Part shown: positions 1-8,307 of the stretch, in pieces | Layout of the letters: each line of letters starts with the position of its first letter | Position numbering within the stretch: the first letter of the stretch is position 1 | Source: Sphingomonadaceae bacterium | Lineage (GTDB): Bacteria; Pseudomonadota; Alphaproteobacteria; Sphingomonadales; Sphingomonadaceae | DNA length: 50,241 nt | Reading direction: 5' to 3' | Assembly: GCA_947454135.1 (NCBI GenBank) | Contig: CANGJI010000015.1 | Coordinates: 1-50,241, forward strand | The notes under the pieces: generated by a model | Told to the model about the DNA's origin: nothing | What the model saw: the letters and a program-made list of their open reading frames with translations, nothing else | Databases searched by the model: none | Made by a program: the position numbers and the translations under genes

Positions 1-1271
<1,271 letters not shown>

Positions 1272-1359
1272 GTCGTCCTGTTTCCTTGCCCATTGGACGC
1301 TGCCTTGGTGGCCCCCCGAACCGGGCGAGCCTTCGTCTATGCAGCTCCGTCACCGGGCG

Positions 1360-1387
1360 ATATAGGTCGCGTTCTTCCCGGGACAAG
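1360..1387 (-). promoter_or_regulatory. RpoH (sigma-32) type promoter of dnaK
   Basis: On the minus strand CTTG (1387-1384) is followed after 17 nt by CCTATAT (1366-1360). This matches the alphaproteobacterial heat-shock consensus CTTG-N17/18-CYTATNT. Transcription would start near 1353, leaving a leader of about 80 nt before the dnaK ATG at 1271. The element sits in the divergent gap shared with the copper chaperone gene. It is a visual motif match, supported by the heat-shock gene it precedes. Confidence 0.7.
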
Positions 1388-1439
1388 GCCTGCCCATGCG
1401 CCTATGTTGCGTCTCGTTTAAAGACTGGAGAGAGCTTTG

Positions 1440-1982
1440 ATGCGCCCCATCCGTTCCCTTGCCCTTGCCGCTACCTCTGCTGCATGCCTGCTGGCGCTTG
1501 CTGCGTGCAGCGGCAAGGCCCCCGAAGCCGCCGCTTCGGCATCGGCTTCCGCCGGTGCGGTGCCTGATGCCGCAGGGCCGGACAACGCGCCGAACGTCAG
1601 CGTCATCGACCCCGTGGTGAAGCTGCCAGCCGTCCCCGGCAACCCGGGCGTGCTCTACTTCACGATCCAGCAGACTGCCGGCAAGGCCAACACGCTGGTG
1701 GCGGTCCACGTCGATGGGGCCGGCCGCGCCGAAATGCACGAGAGCAAGACCGAAAACGGCGTGTCCACTATGGCGCCTGTCACCTCGGTCGAGTTCAGCG
1801 AAGGCAAGCCCGCCGAATTCAAGGCCGGGGCCTATCACGTCATGCTGTTCGATCTCGCCAATACGGTGAAGCCGGGCAAGAATGTCGAAGTCACCTTCAC
1901 CCTCGCCAATGGTGACAAGGTGAGCACGTTCGCGAAGGTCGAGGAAGCCGGCGGGATGGAAGGCATGATGGACCACATGTGA
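1440..1982 (+). CDS. PCuAC-type periplasmic copper chaperone lipoprotein
   Basis: The protein (180 aa) is a probable copper(I) chaperone of the PCuAC family, which delivers copper to cytochrome oxidase in the periplasm. The N-terminus is a lipoprotein signal ending in the lipobox LAAC near residue 23, followed by an Ala/Ser/Pro linker. The PCuAC metal pattern is visible: AEMHE, then a Met about ten residues on (STMAPV), then the H-x-M motif in YHVML. The tail GGMEGMMDHM is rich in Met and His and may add copper sites. ATG 1440 was chosen over the adjacent TTG because GGAGAG lies about 8 nt before it. It is divergent from dnaK, and no partner gene such as senC/sco is adjacent. Confidence 0.85.
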   Translation: MRPIRSLALAATSAACLLALAACSGKAPEAAASASASAGAVPDAAGPDNAPNVSVIDPVVKLPAVPGNPGVLYFTIQQTAGKANTLVAVHVDGAGRAEMHESKTENGVSTMAPVTSVEFSEGKPAEFKAGAYHVMLFDLANTVKPGKNVEVTFTLANGDKVSTFAKVEEAGGMEGMMDHM

Positions 1983-2137
1983 CCGCATTCGCGGTCCCGC
2001 CCGGCCCTGCAGCCTTGCCGGTGCGCGGGGCCCGGCAGGCCTGACGCATTGCGCCAGCCGAAACGGAGGCGCGATCCTGCTGGCCCGCCTGCCTCTGGCA
2101 CGGCACCATCGCCCCGAGCCTCGCAGGGAGAGCCGCA

Positions 2138-2806
2138 ATGCCCCATGCCGTCGACACCCATGCCATTCTAGATGCCGTCGCCGCCGCGCGCGGAGGCTTA
2201 CGCAACGTATTCGACGATATCGACCCCACGCGCCTCGCGCATATCTGCGTCGACATGCAGAACGGCTTCATGGAAGAAGGCTCGCCGGTCGAAGTTCCGG
2301 CCGCGCGCGGCATCGTGGACAACATCAACCGCATCAGCGCCGCGGTGCGCGCCAGCGGCGGGCTCAACGTGTTCCTGCGCTTCACCACCCCCGATGCGGC
2401 CAGCTGGTCGGTCTTCGTCCGCCGCTTGGGAAATGGCGCAGCGGCCCACCGCGCCGCCTTTACGCCGGGCGCGCACTACCATGATTTCTGGCCAGCACTC
2501 GAGGTCAAGCCCGGCGATGCGGTGGTCGACAAGCACCGCTTCAGCGGCTTCACCCCCGGCACCAGCGACCTCGACGCCGTGCTGAAGGCGCGCGGGATCG
2601 ATACAGTCCTCATCACGGGTACACTCACCAATTGCTGCTGCGAGAGCACCGCGCGCGATGCGATGCAGTTCAACTACCGCGTCCTCATGGCCGCAGACGC
2701 CAACGCCGCGCTGACCGACGCCGAACACGCCGCCACCCTGCACAACATGGCGTTCGTGTTTGCCGATCTCTACGATACGGATGAGGTGCTGGCGCTGCTG
2801 GGCTGA
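2138..2806 (+). CDS. Isochorismatase-family cysteine hydrolase
   Basis: This 222-aa cytosolic protein belongs to the isochorismatase-like hydrolases, which include nicotinamidase, N-carbamoylsarcosine amidase and ureidoacrylate hydrolase. The catalytic Asp-Lys-Cys triad is readable: Asp in CVDMQNGFM, Lys in VVDKHRFSGF, and the nucleophilic Cys in GTLTNCCCESTARDA. The triple Cys makes it unclear by eye which is the nucleophile; by family position it should be the Cys before E-S-T-A-R-D. The substrate cannot be told from the sequence. ATG 2138 follows a GGGAGAG ribosome site. A 15-bp inverted repeat lies just past its stop, facing the 3' end of grpE. Confidence is high for the family and low for a specific reaction. 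Confidence 0.85.
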   Translation: MPHAVDTHAILDAVAAARGGLRNVFDDIDPTRLAHICVDMQNGFMEEGSPVEVPAARGIVDNINRISAAVRASGGLNVFLRFTTPDAASWSVFVRRLGNGAAAHRAAFTPGAHYHDFWPALEVKPGDAVVDKHRFSGFTPGTSDLDAVLKARGIDTVLITGTLTNCCCESTARDAMQFNYRVLMAADANAALTDAEHAATLHNMAFVFADLYDTDEVLALLG

Positions 2807-2816
2807 GCGCCGCGAG

Positions 2817-2876
2817 GAAGCAATCCAGAGCGGCTTTGCGTGACGCTCTGGATTGCTTCGCTACGCTCGCAATGAC
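2817..2876. repeat. Composite inverted repeat between convergent genes
   Basis: A perfect 15-bp inverted repeat (2817-2831 and 2845-2859) has a 13-nt loop. The right arm continues into a second small hairpin (ATTGC ... GCAAT, to about 2873) and ends in ATGACGA. It lies between the stops of the cysteine hydrolase (plus) and grpE (minus), so it could act as a two-way terminator, but neither side has a T-tract. The element at 5385-5467 shares the ATCCAGAGCGGC core and the CTCTGGAT...ATGACGA frame, so both look like members of one dispersed repeat family. Confidence 0.8.
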
Positions 2877-2902
2877 GAACCGGGGGTCTTGGCCCTAACG
2901 CA

Positions 2903-3466
2903 TCAATCCGGCTTCTTGGCCACTGCCACCATCGCTGCGCGCAGGAGGCGGTCCTTGATCATGTAGCCGGCCTGCAGTTCCTGCAGCACGGTACCCGGCT
3001 CCACATCGGCGGAGGGGATCTCCAGCATCGCCTGGTGCTGGTGCGGATCGAGCGGCAGGCCCTTCGCCGCAATCCGGCTGATGCCGTGGCTGGAGAAGAC
3101 CTTCTCGATCTCGCGGCCCGTGGCTTCGAGGCCCGCCACGAGGTTCTTCATCTTGTCGTCCTCGCGCAGTTCGACGGGGATCGATTCGAGCGCGCGCGAA
3201 AGGTTGTCGGCCACCGAGAGGATGTCGCGCGCAAAGGCCGTTGCGGCATAGCTGCGCGCGTCGGCGATGTCCTTTTCCATGCGGCGGCGCACGTTCTGCG
3301 TCTCGGCCTTGGCGTAGAGCACATCCTGCTTGGCCGCTTCGAGATCAGCCTTCAGGGCCTCCAGCAATTCGCCTTGCGCATCGCCGCCTTCGGTCAGTTC
3401 GGAAGGCACGCCTTCAAGCTCAGCCGCCACTTCGGCATCTGTCGGGCGCGTGTCGTTATCAGTCAT
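2903..3466 (-). CDS. grpE: Nucleotide exchange factor GrpE
   Basis: GrpE (187 aa) is the dimeric nucleotide exchange factor that releases ADP from DnaK and acts as a thermosensor. The acidic, low-complexity N-terminus is followed by a long heptad-rich helix (about residues 30-90, with [20 protein letters not shown]). The C-terminal beta domain includes [11 protein letters not shown] and the typical [19 protein letters not shown]. The start overlaps the stop of hrcA by 4 nt, so the two are translationally coupled. dnaK lies 1.6 kb further along on the same strand, separated by two genes on the other strand. Confidence 0.97.
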   Translation of the reverse strand: MTDNDTRPTDAEVAAELEGVPSELTEGGDAQGELLEALKADLEAAKQDVLYAKAETQNVRRRMEKDIADARSYAATAFARDILSVADNLSRALESIPVELREDDKMKNLVAGLEATGREIEKVFSSHGISRIAAKGLPLDPHQHQAMLEIPSADVEPGTVLQELQAGYMIKDRLLRAAMVAVAKKPD

Positions 3467-4527
3467 TTTCGCGTAAATCCGTCCTGCGTGATGATCCTGC
3501 TCAAGGATTGAGCCGTGAAATCAACCATGGGGACAACCCGCGCATAATTCAACCGCGTCGGCCCGATAACGCCAACAACGCCAACCACCCGGCCCTCCCC
3601 GTCACGCCACGGCGCGGCGATCACCGAAGAGCCGGAAAGCGAGAACAGCCGGTTCTCGCTGCCGATGAAAATGCGCGCGCTTTCCGCCTCGCGCGCGGCA
3701 TCGAGCACGCCCGCAATCGCCTCTGCGCTTTCGAGTTCGTCGAGCAATTGCCGCACCCGCTCGATATCGCCGAGCGCCGCTTCATCGAGCAGGTTCGCCT
3801 GCCCCCGCACCACCAGCACCGGCCGCTGCGCCGCATCGCGGCTCCACACCGCAAGGCCCCGCTCGACCAGCGTGGCACTCGCCTGATCGAGCGCAGACTT
3901 GCCGCCGGCGATTTCCGTCTGGATCGAGCGCAAGGCGTCTCCCAGCGTACGCCCGGCCATGCGCGCGGTGAGGTAGTTACCGGCCTGCTCCAGCGTTGCG
4001 GCATTGGCTGCGCTCGGCAGATCGATGACCCGGTTCTCGACGCTGCCGTCATCCCCGACCAGCACGACCAGCGCGCGGCCCTGCCCCAGCGGCACGAACG
4101 AGACCTGCGCGAGCCGCAGTTCCCGCCGCGGCACCATGACCACGCCCGCCGCTGCCGAGAGGTCAGAGAGCGCCGAACTCGCAGCCGTCAGCGCCGCCTC
4201 GATCGTGCCGCCCTCGGCCAGCCCGCGCTCGATCTGCGCCCGGTCGGCGGCGGAAGGCTCCGCCACCTGCATGATCCCGTCAACGAAGAGCCTCAGGCCA
4301 ACCTCGGTCGGCATCCGCCCCGCGCTGGTATGGGGCGCGGCGAGCAGCCCCGCGTCCTGCAATTCCTGCAACACCGAGCGGATCGAGGCGGGCGACAAGC
4401 CCACCGCCCCGCTCCCCGCAATCGTGCGCGAGCCGACCGGCTGGCCGTTCGCGATATAGCCTTCCACCACCAGCCGAAAGATTTCACGGGCTCGCAGCGA
4501 GAGTTCTGTAAGTCCGGATCCTGCCAT
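3463..4527 (-). CDS. hrcA: Heat-inducible transcription repressor HrcA
   Basis: HrcA (354 aa) represses heat-shock genes by binding CIRCE operators; in alphaproteobacteria the usual target is groESL. The N-terminal winged helix (about residues 1-80) includes [19 protein letters not shown] and [18 protein letters not shown], which are typical of HrcA. The central part carries the inserted dimerising domain, and the C-terminal GAF-like domain ends in [19 protein letters not shown]. Length matches the family. No CIRCE element (TTAGCACTC-N9-GAGTGCTAA) was found upstream of hrcA or dnaK, so its operator is probably elsewhere. It is divergent from rph and coupled to grpE. Confidence 0.95.
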   Translation of the reverse strand: MAGSGLTELSLRAREIFRLVVEGYIANGQPVGSRTIAGSGAVGLSPASIRSVLQELQDAGLLAAPHTSAGRMPTEVGLRLFVDGIMQVAEPSAADRAQIERGLAEGGTIEAALTAASSALSDLSAAAGVVMVPRRELRLAQVSFVPLGQGRALVVLVGDDGSVENRVIDLPSAANAATLEQAGNYLTARMAGRTLGDALRSIQTEIAGGKSALDQASATLVERGLAVWSRDAAQRPVLVVRGQANLLDEAALGDIERVRQLLDELESAEAIAGVLDAAREAESARIFIGSENRLFSLSGSSVIAAPWRDGEGRVVGVVGVIGPTRLNYARVVPMVDFTAQSLSRIITQDGFTRK

Positions 4528-4533
4528 GCGCCT

Positions 4534-4561
4534 TATCTAGGGCGTTTTGCGTGGCGGTCAA
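4534..4561 (-). promoter_or_regulatory. Possible hrcA-grpE promoter
   Basis: On the minus strand TTGACC (4561-4556) is followed after 16 nt by TAGATA (4539-4534). The -35 match is good and the -10 match is weak. The -10 box ends only six nt before the hrcA ATG, which would give a leaderless or nearly leaderless transcript. Against this, an AAGG just before the ATG resembles a ribosome site and implies an upstream start. Treat it as tentative. Confidence 0.3.
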
Positions 4562-4565
4562 AGCG

Positions 4566-4588
4566 GGCACGAACAGCCTTTTCGTGCC
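4566..4588. repeat. 8-bp inverted repeat in the hrcA/rph divergent gap
   Basis: GGCACGAA (4566-4573) and TTCGTGCC (4581-4588) form a perfect inverted repeat with a 7-nt spacer, in the middle of the 126-nt gap between hrcA and rph. It is not CIRCE. Its position between two divergent starts suits either an operator or a hairpin in the rph leader; the sequence does not decide between them. Confidence 0.6.
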
Positions 4589-4653
4589 TTGGGGCCTTTC
4601 ATTCCGCTCCGTCCGGGCTAAAGGCTGCGCAAACACCAGACAAAGGACTTCCC

Positions 4654-5370
4654 ATGCGCCCCTCCGGCCGCGCCGCAGATGAAATGCGGAGCATCACCAT
4701 CGAAACCGGTTTCACCAAGCACGCGGAAGGCTCGGTGCTGATCGGCTTTGGCGATACCAAGGTGCTCGTCACCGCCTCGGTCGAAGAGCGCGTGCCCCCG
4801 TTCATGCGCGGCAAGGGCGAAGGCTGGGTCACGGCGGAATATTCGATGCTCCCCCGCGCCACGCACACGCGCGGCAGCCGCGAGGCGGCGAAGGGCAAGC
4901 AGTCTGGCCGCACCCAGGAAATCCAGCGCCTCATCGGCCGCAGCTTGCGCGCCGTCACCGACATGAAGAAGCTCGGCGAACGCCAGATCACGCTCGACTG
5001 CGATGTCATCCAGGCGGATGGCGGCACCCGCACCGCCTCGATCTCGGGCGCATGGATCGCGCTGCGCCTCGCCGTGCAATCGCTGATGGACAGCGGCGCG
5101 ATCAAGGAAGACCCGCTGACCCGCAAGGTCGCTGCGATCTCCTGCGGCATCCACAACGGCACCCCCGTCCTCGATCTCGACTACATCGAAGACAGCTCCG
5201 CCGATGCCGACGCCAACTTCGTGCTGATCGAGGGCGGCCACATCGCCGAAGTCCAGGCCACTGCCGAAGGCGCGACCTATGACGAGGAAGGCCTCCTGCG
5301 CCTCCTGCGCCTCGCCCGCATCGGCTGCGGCGAGATCTTCGCCGCGCAGGCCCGCGCCGTCGGCCAGTGA
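4654..5370 (+). CDS. rph: Ribonuclease PH
   Basis: RNase PH (238 aa) is a phosphorolytic 3'-5' exoribonuclease that trims tRNA 3' ends. Family landmarks are [17 protein letters not shown] at the N-terminus, [19 protein letters not shown], the phosphate-binding Arg cluster in [17 protein letters not shown], and [19 protein letters not shown]. Length is typical. The reading frame is open far upstream of 4654, but the family start and an AAGGA site about 6 nt before the ATG fix this start. It begins a plus-strand run rph-rdgB-hemW-xerC. A long hairpin element separates it from rdgB. Confidence 0.97.
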   Translation: MRPSGRAADEMRSITIETGFTKHAEGSVLIGFGDTKVLVTASVEERVPPFMRGKGEGWVTAEYSMLPRATHTRGSREAAKGKQSGRTQEIQRLIGRSLRAVTDMKKLGERQITLDCDVIQADGGTRTASISGAWIALRLAVQSLMDSGAIKEDPLTRKVAAISCGIHNGTPVLDLDYIEDSSADADANFVLIEGGHIAEVQATAEGATYDEEGLLRLLRLARIGCGEIFAAQARAVGQ

Positions 5371-5384
5371 CCTTCCCCCACACA

Positions 5385-5467
5385 TCGTCATCCCCGCGCA
5401 GGCGGGGATCCAGAGCGGCGAGCGCTGTGTGGGCGGCTCTGGATCCCCGCCTGCGCGGGGATGACGA
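5385..5467. repeat. 32-bp perfect inverted repeat element
   Basis: Two perfect 32-nt arms (5385-5416 and 5436-5467) flank a 19-nt loop, filling most of the gap between the rph stop and the rdgB start. Each arm also holds its own small palindrome (CCCCGC ... GCGGGG), so the element can fold as one long stem or as two side hairpins. It resembles the REP-like GTCATCCCCGC-type repeats common in proteobacteria; that likeness is from general knowledge. Its 3' arm ends 18 nt before the GTG of rdgB, so the RNA form may affect rdgB expression. Confidence 0.9.
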
Positions 5468-5485
5468 GGCGTTGGGGGTGAAGGC

Positions 5486-6115
5486 GTGACGCGCCTCCTC
5501 CCCCCCGGAAAGCTCGTCATCGCCACGCACAACGCGGGCAAATTGCGCGAGATCCGGGCTCTGCTTGCCCCCTATGGCATGGACTGCGTCTCGGCCGGCG
5601 AACTCGGCCTGCCCGAGCCAGCCGAAACCGGCACGACCTTTGCCGAGAACGCGCTGATCAAGGCCCACGCCGCTGCGAACGCGGCGGGCCTGCCTGCGCT
5701 CGCCGATGACTCTGGCCTCTGCGTCGTAGCGCTGAATGGCGCGCCGGGTGTCTACACCGCCGACTGGGCCGAAGCCGCGCCTTTCGAAGGCGGTCCGGGC
5801 CGCGACTGGTACATGGCGATGGGCAAGGTCGAGGGCAAACTCGCGGAACTCGGACCCGAAACTCCTCGCGATTGCTGGTTCGCCTGCGTTCTCGCCATCG
5901 CCTGGCCCGATGGCCGCGAGGCCGTGTTCGAAGGCCGCGCCCCCGGCACGCTGACGTGGCCCCCGCGCGGCACGATGGGCTTCGGCTACGATCCCGTGTT
6001 CGTGCCCTCAGGCGATACGCGCACCTTCGCCGAGCTGGACCCCGCCGAAAAGCACAAGATCAGCCACCGCGCCGACGCTTTTTCGAAGCTCGTTTCCTCG
6101 GCGCTGACGGACTGA
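5486..6115 (+). CDS. rdgB: XTP/dITP diphosphatase (RdgB/HAM1 family)
   Basis: This cytosolic house-cleaning enzyme hydrolyses non-canonical purine triphosphates (dITP, XTP) to monophosphates. The substrate motif KLVIATHNAGKLREI opens the protein, followed by ETGTTFAENALIKA, the ADDSGLCV loop, and the C-terminal GFGYDPVFVPSG and EKHKISHRADA. At 209 aa it is of normal length. The start is a GTG at 5486; no in-frame ATG lies before the first motif. It lies downstream of rph behind the 32-bp inverted repeat. Confidence 0.95.
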   Translation: MTRLLPPGKLVIATHNAGKLREIRALLAPYGMDCVSAGELGLPEPAETGTTFAENALIKAHAAANAAGLPALADDSGLCVVALNGAPGVYTADWAEAAPFEGGPGRDWYMAMGKVEGKLAELGPETPRDCWFACVLAIAWPDGREAVFEGRAPGTLTWPPRGTMGFGYDPVFVPSGDTRTFAELDPAEKHKISHRADAFSKLVSSALTD

Positions 6116-6184
6116 CCGGAGCGGGCTTCGCTGCCGGGGAATAGCGGCACACAAGGTAGTCACGCTCCTTGTTGCTCGCGATCA

Positions 6185-6210
6185 CAAGCGCCCAGGACCA
6201 TTGGCGCTTG
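6185..6210. repeat. 8-bp inverted repeat upstream of hemW
   Basis: CAAGCGCC (6185-6192) and GGCGCTTG (6203-6210) form a perfect inverted repeat with a 10-nt spacer, in the 128-nt gap between rdgB and hemW. The 3' arm ends in TTGAC-like sequence, but no good -10 box follows at the right spacing. It could be an operator or an RNA hairpin. There is no T-tract to support termination. Confidence 0.5.
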
Positions 6211-6243
6211 ACTTTACCGGCCCAACTCAGGCTGGAAAGAAGC

Positions 6244-7395
6244 ATGGCCTTTGCCCTTTATATCCACTGGCCGTTCTGCCTCGCCAAGTGCCCTTATTGC
6301 GACTTCAACAGCCATGTCCGCGAGCGCACCGACACGGCGGAATGGCAGGCCGCGCTGCTGGCAGACATGGCGCACGAGGCGGCGCTGACGGGCGGGAATG
6401 AGCTGACCTCGATCTTCTTCGGCGGCGGCACGCCATCGCTGATGCCGCCTGCACTGGTTGCCGCACTGATCGAGGCCGCCAGCCGCCACTGGCGCTTCGC
6501 TCCGGGCATCGAGATCACGCTGGAAGCCAACCCCTCCTCGGTCGAGACAGCAAACTTTGCCGCGCTGGCGGGAGCGGGGATCAACCGGGTCTCGCTCGGG
6601 CTTCAGGCGCTGGACGACGCGTCGCTCACCTTCCTCGGCCGGCTCCACAATGCCGCAGAAGGGCTTGCCGCACTCGAGGTCGCGCAGCGCCATTTCGCCC
6701 GCGTCAGCTTCGATCTCATCTATGCCCGGCCCGATCACACGCCCGAACTGTGGGACGCCGAGCTGTCCCGCGCGCTGGCATTCGGCACCGGCCACCTCTC
6801 GCTCTACCAGTTGACGATCGAGCCCGGCACGCGCTTCGCCACGCTTGTGCGCGAAGGCAAGTTCACCCCGCTCGACGACGACATGGCCGGCGATCTCTTC
6901 GCCCTCACCCGCGAGCGCACTGCCGCTGCCGGGCTTCCCGCCTACGAGATCAGCAACCACGCCCGGCCCGGCGAGGAAAGCCGGCACAACCTCGTCTACT
7001 GGCGCTATCAGGACTACGCGGGGATCGGCCCCGGCGCCCACGGTCGGCGCGGCGGCTTTGCCACCGTCCGCCACCGCAAACCGGAAAACTTCCTCAAGGC
7101 CGTCGCTGCCCAGCATCATGGCATTGCCGAAATCCGCGAACTGGCCTCGCGCGAACAAGCTGCCGAAGCTCTGCTCATGGGCCTGAGGCTGGGTGAAGGC
7201 ATTGCGCCTGCCGCGCTGGCCGAGCGTTTCAAGCTGGCCGAAACGGACCTGATCGATCCTGCCAAGCGCGCGTTCTACATCGCGCAGGGCCTGCTGACCG
7301 AACAGGGCGAGCGCCTGATCGTGACCGACGCCGGAATGCCGCTGCTCGATGGCCTGCTCGCGGAACTCGTCCCCGCCGGGCTGGTCGCGGCATGA
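6244..7395 (+). CDS. hemW: Radical SAM heme chaperone HemW
   Basis: HemW (383 aa) is a radical SAM protein related to oxygen-independent coproporphyrinogen oxidase HemN but acting as a heme chaperone. The 4Fe-4S motif CxxxCxxC reads FCLAKCPYCDFNSH close to the N-terminus. FFGGGTPSLM and EITLEANPSSVE are SAM-binding segments, and NLVYWRYQDYAGIGPGAHG is typical of the family. The short N-terminus before the cluster fits HemW rather than true HemN. ATG 6244 follows GGAAAG; an upstream in-frame ATG at 6169 adds 25 residues without family support. xerC starts 7 nt after its stop. Confidence 0.93.
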   Translation: MAFALYIHWPFCLAKCPYCDFNSHVRERTDTAEWQAALLADMAHEAALTGGNELTSIFFGGGTPSLMPPALVAALIEAASRHWRFAPGIEITLEANPSSVETANFAALAGAGINRVSLGLQALDDASLTFLGRLHNAAEGLAALEVAQRHFARVSFDLIYARPDHTPELWDAELSRALAFGTGHLSLYQLTIEPGTRFATLVREGKFTPLDDDMAGDLFALTRERTAAAGLPAYEISNHARPGEESRHNLVYWRYQDYAGIGPGAHGRRGGFATVRHRKPENFLKAVAAQHHGIAEIRELASREQAAEALLMGLRLGEGIAPAALAERFKLAETDLIDPAKRAFYIAQGLLTEQGERLIVTDAGMPLLDGLLAELVPAGLVAA

Positions 7396-7402
7396 GGACT
7401 GC

Positions 7403-8296
7403 ATGAGCCCGCCCGATCTCCTCGAGAGATGGGGCGAGCACCTCGCCCTCGCCCGCCGCCGCTCCCCCCACACCGTACGCGCCTATGTCGCGACCGCTGC
7501 GCGCCTTCTTGCCGCGCTGCCGCCGCCGCACGATTGGGCTGCGCTGGCACAGCTCGACGTCAGCGATGTGCGCGCCCAGTTGGCAGCGCGTCGCGGCGAC
7601 GGCATCGGCAACGTTTCCGCCGCGCGCGAACTCTCGGCGCTCAAGGCCTTCCTCGCCTTCGCCCGCGCGCAGGACGGATCGGGCGAGGCTCCGCCGCCGC
7701 GCCTCAGAGGGCCGCGCATCAAGAAGGGCCTGCCGCGCCCCGTCACGCCCGATGATGCCGTCAATCTCGCAGCCATGGTCGCGGACGATGGCGCGCAGCC
7801 GTGGATCGGCGCGCGGGACCGGGCGGTGCTGCTGCTGCTCTACGGCGCGGGCCTGCGCATTGCCGAGGCGCTCTCGCTCACCGCCGCCGTGCTGCCGCTC
7901 GGCGATGCGCTCACGGTCACCGGCAAGGGTGGCCGCCAGCGCGTCGTGCCGATCCTGCCCATCGTGAAAGCGGCGGTGGAAGACTATGCGCGGCAAGTGC
8001 CCTGGCCGCTTGAACGCGCGGCTCCGCTGTTTCGCGGCGCCAAGGGCGGCCCGCTGGCACAGGCGATGATCCAGCGCGCCGTGGCCCGCGCCCGCGTCGC
8101 ACTCGGCCTGCCGCCGACCGCAACGCCCCACGCCTTGCGCCACAGCTTCGCGACGCACCTCCTTGGCGCAGGGGCGGACTTGCGCTCCCTGCAGGAACTG
8201 CTCGGCCACGCCAGCCTGTCCTCGACCCAGATCTATACCAAAGTCGATGCCGCCACGTTGCTCGATGTCTACCGCAGCGCGCATCCCCGCGCCTGA
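7403..8296 (+). CDS. xerC: Tyrosine recombinase XerC
   Basis: XerC (297 aa) acts with XerD at dif to resolve chromosome dimers. An N-terminal SAM-like core-binding domain (residues 1-85) precedes the catalytic domain. The catalytic residues are visible: Arg in YGAGLRIAEALSL, Lys in GKGGRQR, the H-x-x-R in PHALRHSFATHLLGAGADL, His in LGHASLSSTQIYT, with Tyr as nucleophile. The start at 7403 is the first in-frame ATG that opens the family-like SPPDLLERWGEHL. No integrase partners, attachment repeats or other mobile genes are nearby, so it is a housekeeping recombinase. It converges on the histidine kinase gene, whose stop is 11 nt away. Confidence 0.9.
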   Translation: MSPPDLLERWGEHLALARRRSPHTVRAYVATAARLLAALPPPHDWAALAQLDVSDVRAQLAARRGDGIGNVSAARELSALKAFLAFARAQDGSGEAPPPRLRGPRIKKGLPRPVTPDDAVNLAAMVADDGAQPWIGARDRAVLLLLYGAGLRIAEALSLTAAVLPLGDALTVTGKGGRQRVVPILPIVKAAVEDYARQVPWPLERAAPLFRGAKGGPLAQAMIQRAVARARVALGLPPTATPHALRHSFATHLLGAGADLRSLQELLGHASLSSTQIYTKVDAATLLDVYRSAHPRA

Positions 8297-8307
8297 GGCA
8301 GGGGTCC

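Noticed and set aside
2015..2036. TGCCGG ... CCGGCA hairpin after the copper chaperone gene
   Set aside because: Only a 6-bp stem in GC-rich DNA, no T-tract; such hairpins arise by chance here.
3241..4653. Open frame continuing upstream of rph for about 470 codons
   Set aside because: Antisense to grpE and hrcA, low-complexity Arg-rich product. RNase PH starts at 4654 with a good ribosome site and the family N-terminus.
7403..8296. Mobile-element integrase
   Set aside because: Sequence and context (rdgB-hemW-xerC) fit the housekeeping recombinase XerC; no attachment repeats, phage genes or transposases nearby.
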